A stretch of DNA of 64,000 nucleotides, taken from contig CP000474.1 of the NCBI GenBank assembly GCA_000014925.1, forward strand, positions 4,216,001 through 4,280,000. The letters are read 5' to 3'. The translations under genes were made by a program, and so were the position numbers. The notes beneath the pieces were generated by a model. The model saw only the letters and a program-made list of their open reading frames with translations, was not told the DNA's origin and did no database searches. Shown one piece after another: positions 26,470 to 34,340 of this stretch; within the stretch, counting starts at the first letter, position 1, and every line of letters begins with the position of its first letter. This stretch comes from Paenarthrobacter aurescens TC1. GTDB lineage: Bacteria > Actinomycetota > Actinomycetes > Actinomycetales > Micrococcaceae.

Positions 26470-26632
26470 CTTCCGGATTGACGCCGAGCTCTGCCGCAAT
26501 CCGGGATCCGCCAGACCCGCGGCAGAGGCGGGGGACCCAAAAGTTCCCGGACTTACTTCAAGTCCTTGGGGTGAAGCCGCTTAGGCGGCCGGACGGCCTC
26601 GTCCGAACCCGACAGCTAACCTCGAAGGCGTT
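26470..26632 (+). ncRNA. c-di-AMP riboswitch (ydaO/yuaA type)
   Basis: The 398-bp gap before the gene at 26647 carries the conserved ydaO blocks in order: GACGCCGAGC (26480-26489), a 9-bp stem CTCTGCCGC/GCGGCAGAG (26489-26497 with 26519-26527), AGGCGGGGGACCC (26526-26538), CTTGGGGTGAAGCC (about 26565-26578) and CGAACCCGACAGCTAACCTC (26604-26623). Actinobacterial copies usually lie before cell-wall hydrolase genes and turn expression off when c-di-AMP is high. Exact ends are approximate. 26249-26469 shows nothing else clear. Confidence 0.87.
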
Positions 26633-26646
26633 GAGAGGCAACCACC

Positions 26647-27963
26647 ATGTCCCCAACCATGGATCAGCCGCGCCGCGCCCAGACTGAAGGCGAGCGCACC
26701 AAGCCAACCGGACGCCGTCGGGCCCAACCCAGCGGATTCCTCACCAGCGCGCAGGCGGACGCCGCGACGCCCGAAAACGCCGTTAAGACAGGCACAACGA
26801 ACACAGGCACGACGCCGGAACCCGCCACTGCGGCCATGCCCACGGTTGCGATGCCCGCCACTCGTGCGGAGGTTCGTGCGGCCGAGCGGCAGAGGGCAGC
26901 CCAGGCTGTGATCGCGCCCGAACTATCGGCCCCCGAAAAGTCCGCGACCGAGCAGCCCGAGCAGGCGGAACCGGCAACTGCGGCGATTCCCGCCGTTGAG
27001 GCCGCTCAGGCTGCAGCGCCGGCGTCCACCACACCGGGACCTCCCACCGCGGCCATTCCCATCGTGCCGCCAGCCGCCACGACACAGGGCTCCCAGGAAG
27101 ACGAGACCCCGGAACCCGCAACCGCAGCTATTCCTGTGGTGGCCGCCCGCGCGGAGTCGCCGCGCGGCAAGTCCCCGGCGCAGGTTGCTGCAGCCGCAAC
27201 GGCCTCGGCGTCCTTGGCCAGCCGCAAGGACGTTCGACAGCCTGCCGCGCGCACAGCAACCAGGTCCAACTTCGGGGCGGGGTCTTCATTTGGCCGCGAA
27301 CCTCATGCCGCGCTGCGAAAAGCCGCGTCGGTCAAACACATGAGCCAGCGCATGGCCGTGGTTGCCGGTGCCCTTGGCCTCGTGTTGACGGCCGGAACGT
27401 TGGGGCAGGCCCTCGAGCTTCCTTTCTTCGGCCAGGAGACCCCGGTCCAGGAAGCCAGCGGCAGCGATGGCCGCACCTCGGCTTCGGCGTCGCCCGCGCC
27501 CAGGGCGTCCTACTCCACGGCGTCATCGCCGTCAGCTTCGTCAACAGCAACGGAGACTTCGGAGGCCGGCCAGCCGGCAACGGTGGCGGAAGCACCTCAG
27601 GCCGTGTCGCCGTCGTCGACTGCGACCCCCAAGGTATCCCTCGCGGACCCGGTATGGGTTCCTTCAGCCATACCGTCCTCTGTCCCGGCCGCGCCTGGCG
27701 CTGCCAGCCCGGTCCCCACGCAGCCGGCTCCTGCGCCGAGCGAGGTGCCGTCGGACACGATCACCACGCCGCCGTCCCCGACGCCGACAACCACGCCGAC
27801 GCCCACGGTGACACCCACGCCCACTCCGACACCCACACCAACAGAAACTGCAACCCCGACCTCCAAGCCCCGGCCGAGCAAGCCGCAGGCCGCCTCGGCC
27901 CCCCAGCCCAGCGAGTCGGCTCTTCAGGACATCCTGGATGCAGCCCGGACGGCCCTCAAGTGA
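26647..27963 (+). CDS. Riboswitch-controlled single-pass Pro/Thr-rich membrane protein
   Basis: A 438-residue protein. A long Ala/Pro/Thr-rich cytosolic half with repeated EPATAAIP-like motifs (about 55-165) leads to one membrane helix, MAVVAGALGLVLTAGTLGQAL (about 237-257). Then comes an extracellular Ser/Pro/Thr stalk with a (TPTP)n tract at about 385-410, ending QDILDAARTALK. GAGAGG precedes the ATG. The c-di-AMP riboswitch upstream points to a cell-wall role, but no peptidase, NlpC/P60, LysM or Rpf domain is visible. It may be a truncated hydrolase or a wall-linked structural protein. Confidence 0.8.
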   Translation: MSPTMDQPRRAQTEGERTKPTGRRRAQPSGFLTSAQADAATPENAVKTGTTNTGTTPEPATAAMPTVAMPATRAEVRAAERQRAAQAVIAPELSAPEKSATEQPEQAEPATAAIPAVEAAQAAAPASTTPGPPTAAIPIVPPAATTQGSQEDETPEPATAAIPVVAARAESPRGKSPAQVAAAATASASLASRKDVRQPAARTATRSNFGAGSSFGREPHAALRKAASVKHMSQRMAVVAGALGLVLTAGTLGQALELPFFGQETPVQEASGSDGRTSASASPAPRASYSTASSPSASSTATETSEAGQPATVAEAPQAVSPSSTATPKVSLADPVWVPSAIPSSVPAAPGAASPVPTQPAPAPSEVPSDTITTPPSPTPTTTPTPTVTPTPTPTPTPTETATPTSKPRPSKPQAASAPQPSESALQDILDAARTALK

Positions 27964-28095
27964 GCACCCGGCTGCCCCGTACCTCCACTCATGTGGGATG
28001 GCATAGCCGGCACTGCAGCAGCAGCCGGACTGCCACGTTCCGCCGCCGGATGGGGCGCTGGAGCTGCCAGCGTCTGCGGCGCTCGTAAGGACCCT

Positions 28096-29310
28096 TCAGA
28101 TGCGCGGCCGCCCCGCCCAGCGCCGCGCCTTCAGGGCCGCATGCAACTCGAGCCGGATCGCGCCACTCAACGGATCAGCACCGATGAGTTGGCGGATCCG
28201 GCCGAGCCTGTTGTAGATGCTGCTCCTGTGGAGATGAAGTTTGGCAGCGACGTCCTGAACTGAGCCGTCATTGTCGTACAGCAATTCCAGTACGGGCAGG
28301 AGTTCGCCGTTCTTGTCGTGGTCCTCAAGCGTCTGAAAATGCACCGATCCTGTGTCATCCCAGCCGCCGGGCGCCACCAAGCGATCGAAAAGTTGATAGA
28401 CACCAACAGTCCGGCTGTCCACCAACTCTCCCAAGGGCTGGTCCACTGCAGCCGCCTGCGCAGCAACCTTTGATTGACGGTACGCGCCCGAGAGCTGCCG
28501 GATGACTTGGAAGGGTTCGCTGATGCCCAGGATCACCCTGTCCACCTTGCGGCCCGCGCGTTTTGCAAGCTCCAGCTGATAGTGCACCAGTACTTGGGCG
28601 TGGTCCGCCCGGCCGCCCGACTCGCGGAACAACACCACCGAATGCGTCTCCGTTCCGGCGCTGAACAGGGCAGCGTTGACGCCGATAGTGGACTGCAAAG
28701 CCGCGGAACGGTGCGTCAGGGTAGCGGCAATGGGATCGACGTCGGACCTAGCGCCATCAGGGTCGAGGATGGTCACCAGCTGCCACGGACCGCGGCCCTG
28801 GATTTCCTTCCAACCCGCGACGGCGGCCACAGCGTTCGATTCGCCGCCGCAAGCTGAGAGAAACTCCTGTTCACGCCTTCGCCGGAACTCCGATTCAGCC
28901 GTATTGGAATCAAGGAGCAAGCCCGCCAACAGGTCCAGCTCGTCACGCACGCCGGGCAACTCAGCGAGTATCGCCGTCGCACTCTGTTCTTCAAGGTCCA
29001 GCTGTACCCACAAGTACCCCACGCGGAAACCGCGGACCAAAAGTGGCACGCAGACGCGGCCCAACATGCCGAGTTCATCGTTGGCGGGAACCACGACGGG
29101 TCGCACCGCCGTGGCAATGCCGTGAGCGAGTTGCCAGGCGCTGACGTCGCTGGGGACCCGCTTGCTCAGGAGGAAGTTCACCCGGACGCGGTCGGCGTGG
29201 GATTGGTTGGAGCTGTAGGCCAGGAGAACGCCGTCGAGGTCCTCCAGGGACAGTCCTCTGCCCAGCTTCAAGGCCACGCGTTCAACGATCTGTTCCACGT
29301 CCTGCTGCAT
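28096..29310 (-). CDS. AdeR-like PucR/CdaR family regulator
   Basis: A 404-residue regulator. The C-terminal PucR-type HTH is clear: VQDVAAKLHLHRSSIYNRLGRIRQLIGADPLSGAIRLELHAAL. The central part matches the GGDEF-like region of CdaR/PucR proteins (VILGISEPFQVIRQLSGAYRQSKVAAQAA). I start at the ATG at 29310, since the frame extends to 29430 without conservation. It is divergent from ald. In Bacillus subtilis the PucR-family AdeR activates ald, so the same role is likely here. Confidence 0.87.
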   Translation of the reverse strand: MQQDVEQIVERVALKLGRGLSLEDLDGVLLAYSSNQSHADRVRVNFLLSKRVPSDVSAWQLAHGIATAVRPVVVPANDELGMLGRVCVPLLVRGFRVGYLWVQLDLEEQSATAILAELPGVRDELDLLAGLLLDSNTAESEFRRRREQEFLSACGGESNAVAAVAGWKEIQGRGPWQLVTILDPDGARSDVDPIAATLTHRSAALQSTIGVNAALFSAGTETHSVVLFRESGGRADHAQVLVHYQLELAKRAGRKVDRVILGISEPFQVIRQLSGAYRQSKVAAQAAAVDQPLGELVDSRTVGVYQLFDRLVAPGGWDDTGSVHFQTLEDHDKNGELLPVLELLYDNDGSVQDVAAKLHLHRSSIYNRLGRIRQLIGADPLSGAIRLELHAALKARRWAGRPRI

Positions 29311-29353
29311 CCCGAAAGCGTACCAACAGCAGGCGACACTTGACGCTTCAGTC

Positions 29354-29369
29354 CTCGACAAATGTCGAG
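29354..29369. promoter_or_regulatory. Inverted repeat between the PucR regulator and ald
   Basis: CTCGAC-AAAT-GTCGAG is a perfect inverted repeat, 44 nt upstream of the regulator start and 150 nt upstream of ald. It is a candidate binding site for the divergent regulator. Confidence 0.5.
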
Positions 29370-29518
29370 CATCATCGCTGCAGAACCTTGATTTTGCGGG
29401 GTTCCGGCGTGCTGGCTGCTCGGAGTCCATGTCGCCTGCCTCACAGCCGGATTTATTCTGGAATCACAGCCCGCAACACATTTTCGGCCGAAGAGGCCGC
29501 TAACGATGGAGCCCACAG

Positions 29519-30637
29519 ATGATCATCGGCGTCCCCAAAGAAATCAAGAACAACGAGTTCCGCGTAGCCATCACGGCCGCTGGCGTCCACGAGTTCCGCA
29601 CCCACGGACACACCGTTCTGGTTGAACGCGGCGCAGGCCTCGGCTCGGGCATCACCGACGAGGAATACTCGATCGCCGGCGCCGAAATCGTCAACGAAGC
29701 AGATGACGTGTGGGCCCGCGCGGACATGGTCATGAAGGTCAAGGAACCCATCGCGGCCGAGTACCACCGCTTCCGCAAGGGCCTCATCCTCTTCACCTAC
29801 CTCCACCTCGCCGCAGAACCCGAACTCACCGCCGAGCTCATCAACTCCGGCGTCACGGCCATCGCCTACGAAACCGTGCAGGAAGGCCGCACCCTTCCGC
29901 TGCTCGCCCCGATGTCCGAGGTCGCAGGCCGCCTGTCCGTCGTGGTCGGCGCATCCTCGCTCATGGCTCCGGCCGGCGGCAAGGGTGTCCTCCTGGGCGG
30001 CGTACCGGGCGTGCGCCCGGCCAAGGTTGTTGTCCTCGGCGCCGGTGTTGCGGGAACCAACGCCGCCGCCATGGCGCTGGGCCTCGGTGCTGACGTCACC
30101 ATCATGGACATCAACATCAACCGGCTCCGCGAACTGGATGCCCTGTACCAGGGCCGCCTGAAGACCGTAGCCTCCAACGCCTACGAGATCGAGAAGTCAG
30201 TCATCGACGCAGATCTCGTGATCGGCTCCGTCCTGATCCCCGGCGCCAAGGCACCCAAGCTGGTCACCAACGACCTCGTTGCCCGCATGAAGCCGGGCTC
30301 GGTTCTGGTGGACATCGCGGTTGACCAGGGCGGCTGCTTCGAGGACACGCACCCCACCACCCACCAGGAACCGACGTACAAGGTCCACAACTCGATCTTC
30401 TACTGCGTTGCCAACATGCCCGGCGCTGTTCCGAACACCTCCACGTACGCACTGACCAACGTCACCCTGCGCTACGCCGTGGCCCTGGCCAACCTGGGCG
30501 TCAAGGCCGCTTTCGACCGCGACCCCGCACTCGCCGCCGGCCTCAACATCGCCGCAGGCCACGTGGCACACCACTCCGTTTCCGAGGCGCACAACCTGCC
30601 CCTCGTCAACGACTGGCACACGCTCGTTTCCGCGTAG
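29519..30637 (+). CDS. ald: Alanine dehydrogenase
   Basis: A 372-residue NAD-dependent alanine dehydrogenase, interconverting L-alanine with pyruvate and ammonia. The N-terminal GVPKEIKNNEFRVAIT, MVMKVKEP (catalytic Lys), LFTYLHLAAE (catalytic His), Rossmann VVLGAGVAGTNAA, and PGSVLVDIAVDQGGCFED are all diagnostic, and the length matches the family. Divergent PucR regulator and a strong hairpin downstream make it a single-gene unit. It allows growth on alanine or redox adjustment. Confidence 0.97.
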   Translation: MIIGVPKEIKNNEFRVAITAAGVHEFRTHGHTVLVERGAGLGSGITDEEYSIAGAEIVNEADDVWARADMVMKVKEPIAAEYHRFRKGLILFTYLHLAAEPELTAELINSGVTAIAYETVQEGRTLPLLAPMSEVAGRLSVVVGASSLMAPAGGKGVLLGGVPGVRPAKVVVLGAGVAGTNAAAMALGLGADVTIMDININRLRELDALYQGRLKTVASNAYEIEKSVIDADLVIGSVLIPGAKAPKLVTNDLVARMKPGSVLVDIAVDQGGCFEDTHPTTHQEPTYKVHNSIFYCVANMPGAVPNTSTYALTNVTLRYAVALANLGVKAAFDRDPALAAGLNIAAGHVAHHSVSEAHNLPLVNDWHTLVSA

Positions 30638-30657
30638 TTCCAAGGATTAACAAGCGC

Positions 30658-30700
30658 GACGGCGGGGTGCGGCTTCCACGAGAAGCCGCACCCCGCCGTC
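30658..30700. terminator. Bidirectional hairpin after ald
   Basis: A perfect 19-bp stem (30658-30676 with 30682-30700) with loop CACGA sits between the convergent ald and putative anti-sigma genes. It lacks a clear T tract, but its strength and position suggest termination. Confidence 0.75.
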
Positions 30701-30704
30701 GTGG

Positions 30705-31568
30705 TTAACCCGCGGGGATGCTTGGGTCTGCCGGGAGCGACGGGATGAGCTGCGTCGGAACCGGCACGGGAACACCCGATGGGCCCAGCTTTGAGGGATC
30801 GATCTTGGAAGGGTCGATACCCGGCGGTGTCACGGGTAGAGCTGGAGGCGTCGGGATAACGCCGTTGCCGGGGTCCTTCTGCGCCGGTGCCTTGGGCGTG
30901 TGCGGCGACGCGCCACCGGGCCCCGGCTGAGGAGCGGGAACGGCGGGGTTGCCCGGCGCGTCCGGCGTAGGCTGCGGCTCCGCCGGAACAGGAGCTTGCT
31001 GCGGCTCTTCCCGGACAGGCAACGGCCCGGGGGTGGTGCCCGCGGGTGCACCGGGCTGGGGAGCACTACCGGAACCCGGGCTCAGCTGCGAGACCACGGA
31101 ACCGATCGCTGCCCCGAGATGCTGGAAGGCCCCCGGCAGGCCGCCCTCTGCAGCGACGGCGGCCGTAGCACCGCCGGCCAAGGACACAGCAACAGCGAGA
31201 CCCGCGATGGCCGTGCGGCGCTTCTTCCGACGCCGGGCGGCAAGTTCGTCTACGGGCGCGGGTTCCGGGGCTACCGTGGCGAGCACCGCCGTCGGTGCAT
31301 CCGACACCGCGGACGGGCCGTCCGCCGTCGTGATGTGCTGGGTGGCAGTGATCCCCTGGGGGGCATCTATTTGCTGGGTGGCAGCGGCCGGGCCGCCGAC
31401 CATGAGCGCGCGAACAGCCTCGGACGGCAGAGGGGCAGTGCCCGCCAGGGATCGGAGCTCAAGTAATTCAGTGCGCAGCTCGGCGTCGTCCGCGAGTCCG
31501 GCATCGGCCAGCAGGTGGTCGATTGCCCGCTGGTCGCTGAGTCCGCGGGGCGCAAATTGTTCGCTCAT
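30705..31568 (-). CDS. Putative membrane anti-sigma factor with Pro-rich tail
   Basis: A 287-residue protein: a cytosolic N-terminal part of about 115 residues (SDQRAIDHLLADAGLADDAELRTELLELRSLAG...), an RRRKKRR stop-transfer, one TM helix (about 121-142) and an extracellular Pro/Gly-rich tail ending in DPSKIDPSKLGPSG repeats. It overlaps the ECF sigma gene by ATGA. Position and topology match a membrane anti-sigma factor, but the N-terminus does not show a clear zinc-binding HxxxCxxC motif, so the role is inferred. Confidence 0.6.
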   Translation of the reverse strand: MSEQFAPRGLSDQRAIDHLLADAGLADDAELRTELLELRSLAGTAPLPSEAVRALMVGGPAAATQQIDAPQGITATQHITTADGPSAVSDAPTAVLATVAPEPAPVDELAARRRKKRRTAIAGLAVAVSLAGGATAAVAAEGGLPGAFQHLGAAIGSVVSQLSPGSGSAPQPGAPAGTTPGPLPVREEPQQAPVPAEPQPTPDAPGNPAVPAPQPGPGGASPHTPKAPAQKDPGNGVIPTPPALPVTPPGIDPSKIDPSKLGPSGVPVPVPTQLIPSLPADPSIPAG

Positions 31569-32137
31569 GATGTGCCGTTCCTTAGTAGTGCACGCTTCTT
31601 CAGTGCACTCAATGCCCTGCGCTGCAGTTGTTTGACGGCGCCTTGGGATTTGCCCATGATCGCCGCGGTATCTTCCACTGAGACATCGGCTACGACCCGG
31701 AGGGCCAAGACCTCCCGATAATCGTCGGGGAGGTCATCTAGAATCTCCGTGACTCCCAAGCCGGCGACCCGCCCGAACGCCTGGTCCTCCGCCGATGGCG
31801 CCCGCCGAGCGTCCAAGTCCGCTTCATACGGCGTGGAGTCGGGCGTTCGTTCCCGTTTGCGATAGTGATCCACCATCCGGGCGTGGGCTATGGAGAACAA
31901 CAGGGTCTTTGCTCCTTGGAGCCCGCCATGCAGCGTTTCCAGCTTTGGGTACAGGGCCAGGAATACGTCCTGCGTCACGGCTTCGGGGTCGTCCACGCCG
32001 CGTGCCCGGAGGTAACCAAACACCGGTCCGGCGAAGTTATTGTAGGCAGCCGTGAAGAGCAGGGCGGGATCGTCCTGATCCGCCTGCACGTATTCATCAG
32101 CCAAAGGGTCAAGCACCCGTGGATGTCTCCGTCCCAC
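31565..32137 (-). CDS. ECF-type RNA polymerase sigma factor
   Basis: A 190-residue group IV sigma factor. Region 2 is FGYLRARGVDDPEAVTQDVFLALYPKLETLHGGLQGAKTLLFSIAHARMVDHYRKR (about 39-94). Region 4 is LPDDYREVLALRVVADVSVEDTAAIMGKSQGAVKQLQRRALSALKK (about 136-181). It starts at a GTG at 32137 only 8 nt after a strong hairpin and without a normally placed Shine-Dalgarno; GTG at 32116 is an alternative. Probably sends a stress or envelope signal with the downstream membrane partner. Confidence 0.92.
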   Translation of the reverse strand: MGRRHPRVLDPLADEYVQADQDDPALLFTAAYNNFAGPVFGYLRARGVDDPEAVTQDVFLALYPKLETLHGGLQGAKTLLFSIAHARMVDHYRKRERTPDSTPYEADLDARRAPSAEDQAFGRVAGLGVTEILDDLPDDYREVLALRVVADVSVEDTAAIMGKSQGAVKQLQRRALSALKKRALLRNGTS

Positions 32138-32145
32138 ATTACGTA

Positions 32146-32179
32146 GCGGGGCTCCTTGTCCTAAGCCAAGGAGCCCCGC
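32146..32179 (-). terminator. Strong hairpin between the VPA-repeat gene and the sigma gene
   Basis: A perfect 13-bp stem (32146-32158 with 32167-32179) with an 8-nt loop, 24 nt after the VPA-repeat gene and 8 nt before the sigma-factor start on the same strand. No T tract. It may end the upstream transcript or act within the sigma-factor leader. Confidence 0.65.
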
Positions 32180-32203
32180 CCTTAAACCGTAACCGCTGCT
32201 TGC

Positions 32204-32902
32204 TTAGCGGACAGAATCGAGAGACGCGCCGGGAACAGCCGGAACCTGCGTCGGCAGCTCAGGCGTCGCTGGAACGGCAGGCACCGCGGGGACAGCCGGC
32301 GTCGCGGGCACGGCGGGTACTGCGGGTACAGCCGGAACAGCAGGCGTTGCAGGCAGTTCGGAGGTTACGGCGGCGTCTGCATCGGCCTCTGCCTTGGCGG
32401 AGCCGTCAGCCTTCAGGCCGGCGGCGTTACCGGCTTCGACCACGGCTTCGCAGTGCGCCTCCACCTTGGCTTCGCCACCGGCAGCGATGGTCAGGGATTC
32501 GAAGCCCGGGACCTTCGCATCGGACTTCAAGCCACCATTGAGGAAAGCGGTGCAGAGGCCAAACGCCTCCGGAGACGTGGCGTCTTCAACTGCCGCCTTG
32601 GCATCGGACACAGCGTCCGTGGCCTTCGCCTGGCCGGCCTCGGCAGCCTCAGTTGCAGTGGACTGCGCGGTCTCGACGGCGTCAGTCGCCTTGGTCTTGG
32701 CGGTTTCGGCTGCGTCGGCTGCCTCAGCGGCCTTCTCAGCAACCGGAGCCGGCGCGCCAACGAAGTCGTGAGCGGTCTGCTGGATCCCGGCGGGAAGTGC
32801 GCCGTTGAAGGCAGCGACACCGGTTCCGCCGGCAGCTACAGCTCCGGCAGCCAGGACGCCCGCGGCGACTTTGCTGGTGGCAAGGACAGTGAACAAGGAC
32901 AT
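32204..32902 (-). CDS. Exported Ala-rich protein with VPA repeats
   Basis: A 232-residue protein. An N-terminal hydrophobic segment (SKVAAGVLAAGAVAAGGTGVAAF) is a signal peptide or anchor. Next comes an Ala/Glu/Lys-rich helical stretch (TAKTKATDAVETAQSTATEAAEAG). A short domain with two cysteines (FGLCTAFLNGG, KVEAHCEAVVEAG) follows, then about 13 VPA/TPA repeats. ATG at 32902 with GGAGGG is better than one five codons earlier. It precedes the ECF sigma gene; possibly a target or sensor of that module. No known family recognised. Confidence 0.7.
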   Translation of the reverse strand: MSLFTVLATSKVAAGVLAAGAVAAGGTGVAAFNGALPAGIQQTAHDFVGAPAPVAEKAAEAADAAETAKTKATDAVETAQSTATEAAEAGQAKATDAVSDAKAAVEDATSPEAFGLCTAFLNGGLKSDAKVPGFESLTIAAGGEAKVEAHCEAVVEAGNAAGLKADGSAKAEADADAAVTSELPATPAVPAVPAVPAVPATPAVPAVPAVPATPELPTQVPAVPGASLDSVR

Positions 32903-33087
32903 GAAACCCTCCGACAAACGATTTTGGGATTGCCCCGGCCGCGGTTGGGTCGCGACCGGATGATCAGCGTGCGGACGTGGCCCGCACTCCCCTTACATCG
33001 TTCGCGGCACCGGCGAGGTTACGCGTTGTCCTGAAATTCTTTTTTGCCGGCTTTCATCGCCGACGAATGTGGGTGTCGCTCACGAAT

Positions 33088-34137
33088 CTAAGCGGCCAGC
33101 GCCCTGGCTTGTTCAATCAGCGTCAGCACCGCAACGGAGTCGGCTGGATCCACCGGCGCCGGAAGCGCGGAGGCGGTGCCGCCGTCGTCGAGTTTTTCGG
33201 CGAGAATACGGTAGAACTCGGGGTAGGCGCCGCGCTCAGTGGGGATGATGCTGCGCTGCCCGTTCAGTTCCAGCGTTCCATGGTTTTCGGCAGGTTCGAC
33301 GCCGTACTCCGCGTCCGTAGGCAGCCCGCCGCCCAGCACAAAAGGCTCCTGCGGGTCGGTGCCGAACTTCACGAAGCCGCCCTCAGTGCCCAGAATGCGG
33401 AAGCGCGGGCCGTGGAGGTGGCTGTTGAGGTTGATGGTGACGTGGCTGATCACACCCGACTCGTGCTGGAGGGCGAGGAAGACGTCGTCATCGGCGCTTT
33501 CCTGGGGTCGGCGGGCCGTGATCTCAGCAAAGGTAACAGTGGCGGGGCCAAAGAACCGGAGAGTGAGATCGAGGACGTGGGTGCCGAGGTCGAACAGGAC
33601 ACCGCCGCCGTCTTCCGCCGTGGCACTGGCTTTCCACGCCTTGGCGATCTCCGGTGCCCAGCGCTCCATGCCCACCTCAAACCTGGTCACGGTACCCAGC
33701 GTTCCGGCGTCGAGCAGTTTCTTCACGGTGAGCGAGTCTCCGTCCCAGCGCCGGTTTTGGTAGACAGTGAGGACGCGGCCCAGCTTCGCCGCGAGTTGGA
33801 TCAGTTCCTCGCCCTGGGCGCTGTGAACCACGAACGGTTTATCAACGACGACGTCGAGCCCGGCTTCCAGCGCAGCTTTTGCGAGCGGGAAATGGGTTGC
33901 AGGCGGTGTGCCGAGGACAATGAGGTCCAGTTGGTCGGCCAGTGCCAGGATGTCCTGCGGGGTGTTCACGATCCTTGCCTGCGGGTAGCGTTCCCTGGCT
34001 TTCGCTTGGCGCCCCTGGTCCGAAGTTGCGATGACGGCCAGCTCGTAGGCGGGGTTGCTGGCGATGAAGGGCGCGTGAAAGACGCTGCCAGAGAGCCCGA
34101 AACCGGCGACGGCGGTACGGATCGGCGTGGAAGTCAT
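33088..34137 (-). CDS. Gfo/Idh/MocA family oxidoreductase
   Basis: A 349-residue NAD(P)-dependent oxidoreductase of the glucose-fructose oxidoreductase/inositol dehydrogenase family. N-terminal dinucleotide motif GFGLSGSVFHAPFI (about 12-25), VVDKPFVVHSAQGEEL with the conserved DKP/EKP lysine (about 97-112), and the substrate-domain segment GGGVLFDLGTHVLDL with the catalytic His region. Stand-alone gene. Sugar or polyol substrate unknown. Confidence 0.9.
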   Translation of the reverse strand: MTSTPIRTAVAGFGLSGSVFHAPFIASNPAYELAVIATSDQGRQAKARERYPQARIVNTPQDILALADQLDLIVLGTPPATHFPLAKAALEAGLDVVVDKPFVVHSAQGEELIQLAAKLGRVLTVYQNRRWDGDSLTVKKLLDAGTLGTVTRFEVGMERWAPEIAKAWKASATAEDGGGVLFDLGTHVLDLTLRFFGPATVTFAEITARRPQESADDDVFLALQHESGVISHVTINLNSHLHGPRFRILGTEGGFVKFGTDPQEPFVLGGGLPTDAEYGVEPAENHGTLELNGQRSIIPTERGAYPEFYRILAEKLDDGGTASALPAPVDPADSVAVLTLIEQARALAA

Positions 34138-34155
34138 GACCCTAGGCTACCGATC

Positions 34156-34240
34156 CTCTCTCACGTAATAGCCCTTTTACGCCAACCCTCTATCACCGGG
34201 TGAGAGAGCGATCCGCCCAAGCACGTGGGAAGTGAGAGAG
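34156..34240. repeat. Three GTGAGAGAG elements
   Basis: GTGAGAGAG occurs at 34200-34208 and 34232-34240, and inverted as CTCTCTCAC at 34156-34164, in the gap upstream of the Gfo/Idh gene and downstream of the peptide-binding gene. The arrangement could be an operator set or a small extragenic repeat. Confidence 0.6.
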
Positions 34241-34252
34241 CGTGGGGACGGC

Positions 34253-34306
34253 GAAGGCCGGGAACCTCCCCGCACTGATGAATCAGCTCAGGGGTTCCCG
34301 GCCTTC
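34253..34306 (-). terminator. Long hairpin terminator of the peptide-transport operon
   Basis: GAAGGCCGGGAACC (34253-34266) pairs perfectly with 34293-34306, and the loop itself can pair further (CTGAT/ATCAG). It lies 35 nt after the stop of the peptide-binding protein at the end of the ABC operon. Confidence 0.8.
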
Positions 34307-34340
34307 AGGAAACTACACCTTGGAAACTACAGAATAGGGG

